The position numbers and the translations under genes are program-made. Below the pieces are notes generated by a model, which saw only the letters and a list, made by a program, of their open reading frames with translations, made no database searches and was not told the origin of the DNA. This document shows, one piece after another, positions 45,931 to 57,022 of a stretch of 64,000 bases of DNA (its first letter is position 1; each line of letters opens with the position of its first letter). Where the stretch lies: the NCBI GenBank assembly GCA_019055375.1, contig JAHQIW010001275.1:80995-144994 (forward strand). The letters run 5' to 3'. Source of the DNA: Parelaphostrongylus tenuis (Eukaryota; Nematoda; Chromadorea; Rhabditida; Metastrongylidae).

Positions 45931-46790
45931 CTAGTGTGAGAGAGATTTGAATATAAGTGTAATGGCACAGGCATTAACACTGAAAACGGTCCATCCATGT
46001 GCCATTGAATAACACCGCCTCTTACAGTACTGTAGTTTCCAACAAAATCATGCTCTGTAGTAGAAAAGCCGTCATCATTCACTATATGCTGGCAGCTAAG
46101 TCTGCATAACGAATCCCAAGATCATTCGCAGGAAAGATAAATTCAAGATTACGAAGTAATAAGGTATAAAAATACACTTAATATAAGACACTCAAATAGC
46201 AAATGATCTTACTTCATGATGAACTTCTCGGAGGTGGAAATGTTTCTGAGGAAGTAAATAAAGTATTTCCTCCTCCTAAGTTTTTCTAAATAACAAAAAA
46301 AAACAGTTCCTAAATGCCTACGTAATAACTTCCAAGAAAAATTCCGGCAAATTTCTGCTTGTTTAGAGCACGGAGACAGCAAATTAGTGCAATGTCAGCA
46401 GGAAAATTACAACATATAAGTCTGAGTAACGAAAACAGAATAGCTTTGCCGCATATTCGTTCCTCCTGTGAGTCCTCAACAAAGATTTCCACTTGGAGAG
46501 CAGCCGTACAGAGTCGCACGAGTCGGATTGCCAAATCACTTCCCTCACGTCAAATGTTAGTCTGAGACATCTTGAAGCGACCTTCAGGAACCACTGAATA
46601 ACGTCGACGTTGATATAATAATTCCGCATTTTCTTGATGAACAGAGACGAAGTTAGCAGTAAAATTTATCAAGCACAGTCTGATGCCGTAGTAATGATTG
46701 ACGCCTGGGCAATTTGCCTTATTTACTCCTTACTGTTTGCCTTGCCTACTCTCATTCTCCACAAAGGTCCTCGAATATTTCACGTGTTTT
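45931..46790. other. No recognised gene
   Basis: No exon, RNA gene or repeat family identified. Opposing short reading frames at 46310-46629 are shadows of one another. Confidence 0.3.
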
Positions 46791-46794
46791 AATA

Positions 46795-47245
46795 GATCCT
46801 TTCATTGATATTTGAGCCAACTAGTCATGTGGTCTGTAAGGGCTCTTGTAGAGCCCGATACACGTGTTTCCTCCTTACAGACTCGTCAGTCGGGCAGAAC
46901 ACCGTCGTCTTCCGATATTTTCATAGTCAGTTCTCTCGGGAGCTCTGCTCCCTTACAGAGAGTTATCGAAGACGAACGTTTTACACTCTATGTCAAGCGA
47001 AATTTTCACCTAATACAGAGTGTTGCGCACTCGATTGCTCGTCGGCTGGTATTTTATCATATGATACCTTTATTTCGAGGCTTTATTGAGACCACGCCAA
47101 ATTTCAATAGATCCTTTCATTATTTGAGCCAACTTGTCATGTGGTCTGGTAAGGGCTCTTGTACAGCCCGAGACACGTGTTTCGTCCCTACAGACTCATC
47201 AGCCAGGCAGAACCCGTCGTCTGTCGATCTTTTCATAGTCAGTTT
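46795..47245 (+). repeat. R1 repeat, two direct copies
   Basis: Two tandem partial units each carry TTTGAGCCAAC, ATGTGGTCTG, GTAAGGGCTCTTGTA, CACGTGTTTCGTCC/CTCC and GCAGAACxCCGTCGTCT. Here the units are head-to-tail, not palindromic as in the two secreted-protein introns. An open frame through it (46812-47471) is repeat-derived. Confidence 0.7.
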
Positions 47246-48135
47246 AGACAAAAAATTATTGTTATTAGCAAATATTATATCCCATGTTTATTTGGAAACT
47301 CTTACATTATCATTTAGAACGTTACTTTACTGTGAAATAAAAGAATTGAATTGTATCACAAGAGCTGTTAATGTGTTTTCAGGAATAATGGCCTCAGTGC
47401 CATTGGGCAGGCTTAAGACTTACACTGGCACTGATATATCTTCCACTTTGATTAAACCACAAAAAGACTGATACAGCGATCAGCCCACCCACTCCATCCC
47501 TTCTCATCGCAAGCTTTATGACAGTCATTCCTGTGAAGTCACTAAATTTAGAAACGGTGCTCTCGGTTCTCTAGAAGCTTGTACATGTGGAACTATTTGA
47601 ACTCCAGTGAGATGAAGGCAGAAGCCAGGTGGATGCCATTAGAAGCACTTTTCTCATCGTGGAATGCAGTGTGTCCATTGTGAAACACTTCACCCATTAT
47701 TCTGATGACTCACTAAGTTGATACTTTGTGTTATGAATAGTCGAACAAGCCTGAGGGACCAGCCAACGTCTGACTACAGGCGACTAATTCCTTCCAATCT
47801 ACGCTCATAATATGTTGATGTCAAACATCAAGCCCCTCGACCTGTTCACAATGTGGCCTTAAGACAATACGGAACTTTTATATGTATCCTTTTTGTTGCT
47901 TGATTTCTACGTTTTCATCCATCTGTAGTGAACATTTCCTGCACACAATTAACCATTTTTGCTTCGAATTCGTCGTAGTTAGATTTCCATGCATTACAGA
48001 GGACTAGAGTTCTCTCGATTTTTGTAAGCATTAACAGCTTTAATAATAAATTAGAATATGAGAAGATTACGTATAACGCTTCAATGGCTGACCCGGGTAA
48101 TGGAATCTTAGTATTTTCTTACTATTACTGTTGAT
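47246..48135. other. No recognised gene
   Basis: Nothing recognised between the R1 copies and the RTE remnant. Confidence 0.3.
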
Positions 48136-48139
48136 GATT

Positions 48140-49178
48140 TATATCCTTCATGAGCTTTATAAAGATTTTACGATTAAAACATCTCCATTCCACAGCAATA
48201 TCACCATTGACGTAAGAAGAGGGGTTCGATAAGGCGATACAATCTTGCCAAGACTATTCACTCCCAGCCTCCGAAATGTCACGCGGACATTAGAATGGGG
48301 CGATGTGGAAGTGGAAATTAACAGTCGGCAATTGTATCATTTTCGCTTATCTGATGATATCATGTTCATAACACTAAGCATCAGCCAAGCGGAACAAATG
48401 TTAACCGATTTCGACAACGCCTGTGGAAAGACTGGCCTTCGACTAAATCTAACGAAAACGATGTCCATGAGGAACGGATGGGTTTGAATGCCCCATTAAC
48501 GTTCAACGTAACGACTATCTCCGAATGCTCTAGTTATGTCTATTTAGGTCGTGAAATCACCATGATGAACGACCTAACTTCAGAGTTGACCAAGAGAAAA
48601 CGAGCGGCTTGGGGAACGCTTAAGAGCATCGAAGATGTAGCGAAGAGGACAAGGAACATCTGACTCCGTGCCCACCTTTTCGACTCGACGATTATCCCTG
48701 CCCTAACGTATGCAGCAGAAACCTGGTCGCTGCGTAAGCAGGATGAAAAATCACTTGGCATTATAGAACGCGCAGTCGAAAGGTCTATGCTAGGTGTATT
48801 CGTATCTCGCAGATGAGAGAAAAGATCCGATGTTCGACCTACGTCAACGATCGAGAATCAGAGACTCCGTTCTACACGCCAGGATATCTAAAATAAGTTG
48901 GGCCGGACACGTGATGCGCTTCAACGACAACAGATGAACGAGAGCCGTTACCGACTGGAATCCTCGGGACTTCAAGCGCTCTAAAGGAAGACCACTGACC
49001 CGATCGTCCGATTTTTTCACGAAAGCGATAGAAGAAAGATATGATGCTGAGCGAATCCCTAGAGCGAGGAGGACCCACTGGGCTACTCTTGCACGCGATA
49101 GGGCAAAATGGAAGAGTTGCTGGTACCCGCTCGAGTCACTCGACGATCAACGGGACGACAGGTGATACAGGTGATACT
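48140..49178 (+). mobile_element. RTE family 1, 5'-truncated, moderately decayed
   Basis: Starts within the RT (LHELYKDFT), then [10 protein letters not shown] followed by an in-frame TAA (48229-48231), a degraded motif C (RLSDDIMFIT), [48 protein letters not shown] and the C-terminal blocks. It ends in CAGGTGATACAGGTGATACT at 49159-49178. At least four lesions. Closely related to 32798-34188. Confidence 0.85.
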
Positions 49179-49624
49179 GTTGATGATATCTCCTCAAAAT
49201 TCTCAGCTCTCACGTCCTGTCGAATCAGTCAAGCGCAATCATGCTCTATACGTACGCCCAAAGCTTCAATTCTGAAATGTCTGAGGAGATCGAGAAAACC
49301 ACATTCTAACGAATTGGAGCAAATTTTAATTTTAGGAATAGTTCTCTAGAGTAAATTCCATTCTATTTTAATCAATTAAGCTTCAAGATAGTGTGAGATC
49401 AGTCGATTTAGATTAGAGGTAACAATCAATTTCTAAGCTAACACAATGTATCTAATGATTTCGTATTTTATAAGCCAAATAATAAATAGATACGAGAAAC
49501 GGTCACTAAAAAAATAAGTTCAAACACATCAACCATCTATATTTGCACAGTTATTTCTCTGCGATCTTGTGATATTTGGTCAGGATGTTATAATGAATGA
49601 CTATTATATAGGCGAGCACACAGC

Positions 49625-50819
49625 ATGTTAATGATAAGTGACTATAAAAGAGGTTTGGCTGGCGGAAGCACTCATTCATCACTAGTCTCATGGGCTCAAG
49701 CAGGTGGTATGCTTGAGATGAGCAACTTTTTTGTTCCCTCATGCGGTTCTCGGCCATCAGCTTTGGATGCTCGTGTTCATTGGTAAGAGTATAATTAACA
49801 CATTATCTACTTCGTATCATAATACGGTGTCGCAGGACAACAGTGGCAACAACGGATTTATCATTTGACTTGGAAGCATACTGCTTTCGTGTAACGTTGG
49901 AGTTTTGATCAGCTCTCATGTCTGTCTCGAATACATTGCCCTATTCATTCCTATCAATTGTTCTTTGCCTCCCTCACATGGAAGTAAGCCATCTTCCAGT
50001 GGGTCTTTTGAATTCATTTTCAATACTCTTTTAGATTCAATGGTAATGTTCGTGCGTTGATCTGATGAAGACGGCAAATGTGCTCACTATAGGGACGTTC
50101 CGGTGGCAAAGAAACATGAACGTGCGAGGAGATTACAAACTGACCGCGATGATCCCTCATCTTCGTTGAGTTCAGTCGAAGTTAAAAAGAAGGTGGAGAC
50201 GCTGGGAGTGTGTGCCTGGAATCACTTGGTATATCTTTCATAATAATGCCCAGCGTAGTCATTTAAAACTTTCTGATGACTGGTGCGCGATTGTTAATTC
50301 TGTCCTTAAAACAAGCGCAACTGTTGCTGAAACAGTTTAGCATAGTTGAAGCGTCACATTGCATATATTGATTACACGGGTCTTCCAACCTTAAAATACC
50401 CATTAAGTGATTGTCTAATCATTCTGTAAAGGACTTTGGAAAAAGATAGTCGACATCTTTTGAAGATATCACAAAAATAGCAGTATTTTGAAAACTGATG
50501 GTGCCTCAAGACGAAACATCCAATGTTCTGACGTCTGATCGTTGGTCTATCCATCTTGACATCAGGGAGAAAGTAGTCGTCTATGATTTCTTAGCTGTCC
50601 AGCACACTTGGATCGACCTAATTTATCACTAATTTGTTAGAAAGCTAGGTGCTTATGCAAAAAAGCAGCAGAAATAAAGAATTTTTACATGTATGCCGCC
50701 ATCAGGATGTCATCAGTGTGCTCGCTTTTCAGCTCGAGATCGGCGACTTTGGTTGGAGTTCTCCAGTCGCGCCACGTTGGCTGCAGGAACGTGATGCCAT
50801 TCGCACTGCTGTTATTTAG
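49625..50819 (+). CDS. Unrecognised gene, candidate exons with one unresolved junction
   Basis: Candidate exons: 49625-49782 (ATG possible start; reads DYKRGLAGGSTHSSL, SWAQAGGMLEMSNFFVPS, PSALDARVHW), 49836-49890 (TTVATTDLSFDLEAYCF; joins in phase 2), about 50057-50228 (DGKCAHYRDVPVAKKHERAR, then SSVEVKKKVETLGVCAW) and 50733-50819 (LEIGDFGWSSPVAPRW, then TAVI and TAG). Acceptors GTCGCAG and TTTTCAG and donors GTAAGA and GTATAT are good. The junction between the second and third exons does not keep frame with an obvious acceptor: the T-rich acceptor at 50035 opens into stops, so either an unusual site (GAAG/AC) is used or the copy is broken. I do not recognise the family. Confidence 0.5.
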
Positions 50820-51304
50820 AAGTGCTTCACTTTAATTATCACCTAAGATCAAGCTCCAGATCTACACAATCTGTTGTCATTTCTCCCTAATCCCAATAGT
50901 GGCCAGTGTGGTGTTCTATAAATAACACGATCGCGATTGAATATAGAATGATGGATACTTCGTGTACCATTAAATCAATGTACATTTATCTCGCGCAAAA
51001 AACATTATTAAGTGGGCAGTGAATTTCTAAACATAAGTAGTGTTGTTGAAGGCTAAAAAACAAAGCGGAAACGCAGCCCTCTGGACAAGAGTTCAATGAC
51101 AAGGTTTAACAAAGCGAAATATTAGACTACTGTAGAAAATGCACCTTATCGCGAATAATGGAAATTCCCACTCAAACCTCCATACTGCGGTCAGCTTTTG
51201 AAATAGAAGTTCAATGATGCCAGTAACTTTTTTGCCGGCCAATGATGCAATTAGGTAGTAGTGGTAGTTCGCAGTTCGGAATGTGTAAAATAAGAAAGTG
51301 TCAA

Positions 51305-51555
51305 TGATAAAGAGTGATGGACAAAAACACTGCGTCAGCTGGGATTCGAACCCAAACCACCCTAGCCGTGGGCGCGTGTTTGGCCGATGAACTACCGACG
51401 CCTGTTTTGACATCAATTTTCTACGCCACTCGCGTTATCTGTTGGTGAAATCCAGGTTCGAATCCCAGCTGACGCAAATGTTTTTGCATATCACTTTTTA
51501 TCATTGGGTAAATTAGAACATCTTTCCACCGTCAAAGGCAGTCAAATACAATGAA
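51305..51555. repeat. SINE family E, inverted pair
   Basis: The minus strand of 51332-51401 is a tRNA-like fold: acceptor GCGTCGG/CTGACGC, anticodon stem CGCCC/GGGTG with loop ACGGCTA, T-arm around GGTTCGAATCCCA, and a C at position 33. A plus-strand partial copy follows (about 51430-51555; GGTTCGAATCCCAGCTGACG plus tail). Tails share TTTTTG(C/T)...TCACT.TTTATCATTG. Confidence 0.7.
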
Positions 51556-51696
51556 TGCTGATTGACTATTGATACCCAATATCTGTCAGCATAAGTGGGT
51601 TCACAGTTGATTGTGACTGCCTACGCCAGACCGTTTACAGTTGACTGCTGACAGATAACGCATTGTACCGTAGACAAAGTGGTGCCAAAACAAGCG

Positions 51697-51845
51697 ATGG
51701 TAGTGCAACGGTTCAGCACGCGCCGCCGGATAAGGTGAAATCTGGGTTCAATCTCAGCTGACGCCAATGTTCTTGCACATCTCTTTATCGTTGGGTATAT
51801 TATAACACCTTACCACCGCTAAAGGCGATCAAATAAAATGAATTT
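51697..51845 (+). repeat. SINE family E, third copy
   Basis: Head GCGATGGTAGTGCAACGGTT, B-box-like CTGGGTTCAATCTCAGCTGA, tail TTGCACATCTCTTTATCGTTG through GGCGATCAAATAAAATGAAT; aligns with the tail of the copy ending at about 51555. Confidence 0.7.
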
Positions 51846-51849
51846 TGAA

Positions 51850-54395
51850 CGAAAGAGTCACTTGAAAGTGACGTGTGTTAGTCATCTCATGTCTTAATTA
51901 CTGCTGCTCCTTCGGCCTACTATGCAAAACTTTCACCGTTGTAGTAACTCAGTTCTCAGATTCATTCAAATAGTTTGCAATAATAACATTGCAGTTACGG
52001 CGATCAATGCGAGCGACATATAATTACATCGGTATTGAGTGAGATTGAGACAATGCTACTGCTAAGTTGAGGACTAAGGGAGTAGCTTTTCTGTGAACTA
52101 GTGGAATAACAGTAAAAGAGATCAAAATACGAAGTACTTGACCAAGAAACATTCAACAGCTTCCTAGTGAAAAAACGTTATGCATCTCTTAGTCAATTTA
52201 CTTGTGCCAGCTCAAAAAACTTTAATGCTCCTAACGTTGATCAAGGCTCATGAAGCTCGTGTATTCGACTTAACTAAAATAGCAGTGGGCACCGATACAT
52301 CAGATCAAGACCTCTATACTTTTAGAAAGGTCTGGGACGATTCTGATGATCCCGAGTGGCTGGAGACTTGATGAGCCTGGGGTGCGAGGTTGAGAAACAC
52401 ATATGTGTTGTCACCATCATTTTGTTAACAATCTAGCAATATGGTAATTGGAATCTTGTATTTAGGGATAATCCCAGTGCAATAACTGCACGAGAGCTAA
52501 GGTACGAATAAATCTACGGCAAGCGCCTCGATTGCGCGTTAGGAGAGCACTCTGCGCAGAAAGCAGCTGTGGTGCGATTCCACTTCACTTGTATCACGTT
52601 CCATGTTTTGCCCATATCTCCGCAATCTCAGAAAATCTTATTTGTTTAATATTATCTACAAAAAGAACATATGGTAGAGGCAAAAACAATGTCAACAGAG
52701 TTACTTAACGATTTCATACTATAATTTTGGGAGACGATGAGTTTTTCAGTCGGTGGGCATCTCACAATGTAGGTTACACTAGCTTTGCTTTTGAAAACCA
52801 GGCAAGGAGCTGTTTAAGAAGTGTAAGGTGCTTTGGACATAGGACGACACCTACCAGTAAAGTATGAAATGTGTACAGTCAAAGTTCTGTAATGGTCTAC
52901 TTGTGCATAAGATGATTGGTTTGCAAATTGACAAACTTTCTTCTTAGTTGGTTACTTGTATATTTGGACGCCATGTCTTCACAAAACATGCAGACCTTAG
53001 CTCACTTTCTATTCGTTTCTTCGTCTCGCGGTCGTCCGTGTCAGTAACTTCATTTGAGTATGGCGCTCAGCACATCTCTAGCCGTAATGTTTAAAAAGTC
53101 GAGAGCTTATCAGTTCTACTCTACGGATATGTTCGTCCGCAGTGTAAGTGGCCGTCCGTGGACAACACCTACATCCTCATAGAGTCTGCTCTACAGTTGT
53201 TTCCATCTATCCGTTGTTTGTTTTTCTTAATATATGACCGCCGCATATGTTTTGCGCTACTGATGTATATTCTGCTAGATCGAGAGAGCTGCGCAAGCCG
53301 GCTATGCATTATAAGTGCAACTGAATCTCAGATGACGTCATTCAAGCGCGCTGTAAACTCTTCACAGTACTTTTGACGAGTTCGAAGCATCATCTTACGA
53401 AGAGAGTACTGTGAGCATCAGAAACTTCTTCCGCTTTCCCGAAGGAGGTCGTTGGCCAAAAGACGAGGGATGTTTGGCGCGACTCTGCTCTGACTTGATC
53501 CCCTACTATCCCACAAGCGCCCCAACCCAATTATCCTTGAGATTGAAGGGAGATGTGCTCAACCATTTTCTACAACCTTTATGAGGATGATATTTTGACA
53601 CGCATCAAATGATAGAAGTACTAGATCCTCACAGTGGAAAAAAAAGAAGAACCATTGCTTGTGAGGATCAATGTATTTTCTGAGTACTTCATGACGTCCT
53701 TTACAGATACTTATGCAGCTATGAATTCGTTTGTACTGTGATCTTTGAGATACTTTTGCGTTAGACTGAACAAATAGAGCAGATTATGCAGCACATCTTT
53801 TTTCATCGAGAGCGTAACCGATATACATTGCCGTCACCGTTCTTTTCTTCGACCGCACACAGTACGTCACGGCGTCACGGATCATGTTCTCTAGGAGCAT
53901 CTGCGCATTAGGAGTATCTCTTTACTTTGCTGACGTGCTTTACCCACTACGTCGAGTGAGAGAACGAGTGATCAAAATGGCAATAACAATTGGAATTCAT
54001 AAGTGATACCGTTTATAAACCATTTCTTAGACCAAGGAGTCTTATTCGCCATTGCAATCAGTCCTTGCACTGATCGTGACTCTGTCGGGTGCTATTAAGT
54101 CTACATTTCTCTTCGTCGTGCGCGAAGTGAGCAAAGCCAATTCCATTCACTCCTGAAATTCAAGAAGCGTCATAGTTTTCTCCTAAAATTCTCTTTCACT
54201 ATCAAATCGATGTTTCTTTACTGCTCGCGAACAATTCGATCAAATTCATTGGCTGACACACGTTGAATCCTCTAATTCTATATTTCGTGTTATGAATCGG
54301 AATGCTCTTTCGAATGCACGTGAAGTTGCAGTTGTACTGAATGAACTGTCATCTAGTTGTCGTAGCATGTACGCTTGTGACGTTTATGTAAAAAC
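51850..54395. other. No recognised gene
   Basis: Unique sequence. An open frame at 52180-52371 (FDLTKIAVGTDTSDQDLY, then DDSDDPEWLET) has protein-like composition but no splice partners. A tRNA-like fragment near 52535-52600 (GCGCGTTAGGAGAGCACTCT) is too decayed to assign. Confidence 0.3.
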
Positions 54396-54399
54396 ATAA

Positions 54400-54610
54400 G
54401 AAATCAAAGTGTATAAAGGAGGAACTCGGGAATGGACGTCCGTTTCCCTCTTCGCCATATCTGCTACACTCTTAAATGTTCTTCAGTCAGCTCGTTCCTT
54501 TCTATTCAGTTGCGAAGCCGAGAAAATTCTCATGTTGACATTCCGACTAATACACGTAGATATTCTGTATTCGTGGAAATGCACAAGAGTCAATAATAAA
54601 AGATGAAACT
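54400..54610 (-). pseudogene. RTE family 1 C-terminal fragment
   Basis: The minus strand reads a degraded RExNMxxxLxxxxxRKxRAxWxTFKSxxDxxKR block, the segment found intact at 33553-33660. Short, isolated and frameshifted. Confidence 0.5.
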
Positions 54611-55179
54611 GATGGAAGGAGATTGAACCAAAGACCAAGCGTTTTTTGTATGGCGCCTCTGTTCAATATGTTACTCTTAAATTATTCTAATATTCTAATA
54701 TATGCCTTGATTGTTGATTTTTTTGCCCAAACAGAGTATAAAAGGCAGAGCAATTTCGTTACTAATGTTGACTGATTGTCAAGCGTCGTCGAATACCAGT
54801 TCTTCCACCAACATTACTTAGAATTGAGGATTTGGGAAAACAGTGATACGGCATGCAGTTTAACAGAAATGTTGTGTTCTGTTACTTTCCCTTCATTCGT
54901 TGGCTTTCCTAGCCAATGGTTTATGTATTCAGAATACACACGCTATTTTGTCGCTAGTAAAAAGATTGCTTACTGATCTTTACATAAACAAACACGGCTG
55001 TGGAAACCTGTGGTATCCTACTATTTTAGAGATATGACGATAAATCAAGGTTTTGCATCAGGCTCAACTTATTTTTCACATTATCAATGGATACCCTAAT
55101 TTAGAAATAGACGTTGCATAATACGAGTCGAGTATGGTAAAAATAGTCAAACATAATATTCTTTATATCTGATCATTAG

Positions 55180-55389
55180 TCACAATTTTTTTGAGTAATT
55201 TGTGTTTGACGATGTTCCGTAGGCTGGGACCCCTGTATTTGCTTGATTGGTAACAGTTTCCGGCATTTCAACGGAGATTTCGTCCTTCGCATAGCTGGCT
55301 TTAGCGTTCGTCGTCATGCTGGGAGCGTTTTTTAGGTTGCTTGAATCAATTTTAATTGCCTTCTTATCACCACTTTGGCCCACCAGTTT
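55180..55389 (-). other. Candidate terminal exon, unassigned
   Basis: The minus strand is open for about 68 codons with a strongly protein-like hydrophilic composition (KKAIKIDSSNLKNAPSM, then KDEISVEMPETVTNQ, ending NYSKKL and TGA). A cryptic donor (AA/GTAATT, 57026) in the last SLC1 exon would splice to it in a compatible phase if GAAG/CC near 55399 is used. It could thus be an alternative cytoplasmic tail of that transporter. The stronger acceptor TATTTTAG upstream gives a different frame. Unproven. Confidence 0.35.
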
Positions 55390-55639
55390 CCTTTGGCTTC
55401 ATATTGCCAATTAGCCCTAAAATATAATTGTATTATCAAAGATGAACGCGATTTACGTATTATGAAACATTCACGACAATTTTTTGGAACATCATAGAGC
55501 ATAAAATTATGGTTCACTCTCTTAAAAATCAAAAAACATTACTGATTTTTTGAAATGCCATAATCAGTATAATTTCATCACCACAGTTTTCTATGCTGGG
55601 AAGTTCAGTGGCTATCCTCAAAGTAAAGAGTAAACTCAT

Positions 55640-55826
55640 ATTACAATACACTGCACCACGCCACCTTTTTCTGCATTATCACAACAGTTCGTAAAAATGC
55701 CTCATAGAAGAACTGTGGAGCTCTCCTTATCCACCTTGCAAGCGAAAGACGCGCAGGAGTTCTAAGATTTTGTAAAGCCCATTTACGGACGACATAGTCT
55801 CCGTTTTCGATGAACAGTGGAATCAT
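55640..55826 (-). other. Open stretch of unknown role
   Basis: The minus-strand frame reads RKWALQNLRTPARL, then RWIRRAPQFFYEAFLRT and IMQKKVAW. Composition looks coding but no splice site pair or family is evident. It lies between the candidate tail exon and the SLC1 stop. Confidence 0.25.
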
Positions 55827-56304
55827 GACGCTCGCTTCATTGAGAAAAATTATCCTTGTAGTGTATAGTTGTCAGGATACGTATAATAGTTTGTCGTGGT
55901 CACTCCCAGGAATTTATACAAAGCACAGAAGAATTAACAACAAAAAACAAAATGCATTTCTACTCAAATACGAAAAATTCTTGTGATTCTTAAAAATATG
56001 CTAATCGATTTCTGAGTGAAGAAAGGCTGCATGAGAGAATTCACGGAATTCTTTCTTCTCATCACGAGCATTTATTTGGATTGTAAACCGAGCATGTAGT
56101 GATGGCTTCCAATTAACAAAAGATTAGCAAACAAATTTCACTGGCTGACTCCAAAGATATCGAGCAAAGATAAAAACGCGTTAGAACAGAATGTCCTAAG
56201 CACAGTTGACAGCGCGTGAAAGTGTAGTTGTGAAAGGATAAAGATGAGAAGGATATGATTGATCTCTCACACCCTTCCATTCCGGACTGCTAATGATCAA
56301 TGCA

Positions 56305-56345
56305 ATATATATATATATATATATATATACTATGTATATATATCG
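56305..56345. repeat. AT microsatellite
   Basis: About 13 AT units, then TATGTATATATAT. Confidence 0.9.
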
Positions 56346-57022
56346 TTAATCAGAGTTGGTAGTGTATACTGAATTCATAAATATGCCAACAATTACATAA
56401 TGCAATTCTTGTTAACGCTCATAGAGTATTTCGGAGGTCTCGCCCCCTCTTCAGTAGCCCACGCCCCACATTAAGCCCTATACTGTAGCAAGGAGTTAGG
56501 CGCAGCGTATCAATCTCGGGTAAGGCTTTGAACATTCCTAAAAAGTCAAATTGAATGTTTATTGCGAGCTTTTAGAAGCAGTCGATACCATGATTAATAG
56601 AGTGGTTGCAACGGCGCTTTTCTCAACAGACAGTAAGTTAGATAAAGCGTAATAGGAACACAGAGGGTTTTTTCTCTTCGCAAACAAATTTTTGACATTT
56701 TTCGAGTAGTACACTTTACTTAGAAGTTTCTCCTGCTGTGCTTTCCTATGTTCAACACTGTTTTTTTCATGAAGTGAGACAAAGCTGTGTAAAGTAAGAA
56801 ATGATGAATATGTACTATATAAAAGCGTTACATGTACCGCAAGGTGAAAATGAATGCGCACTACATACTTTTTAGCAAAACTTCATCACTTCACTTCTTG
56901 AGAGTCGAAAAGTGTCCAATAAAAAGTGGAACATTCGAGCCTTTAACGAATAAAACACTCGAAAAGCAAAGTCAATTTTCTCTCCCTTAAATTTTTTTTA
57001 GAACAAGAGAACTAACTACGAA

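Noticed and set aside
46812..47471. 219-codon open frame
   Set aside because: It runs through two direct copies of the R1 repeat; composition follows the repeat and no protein similarity is apparent.
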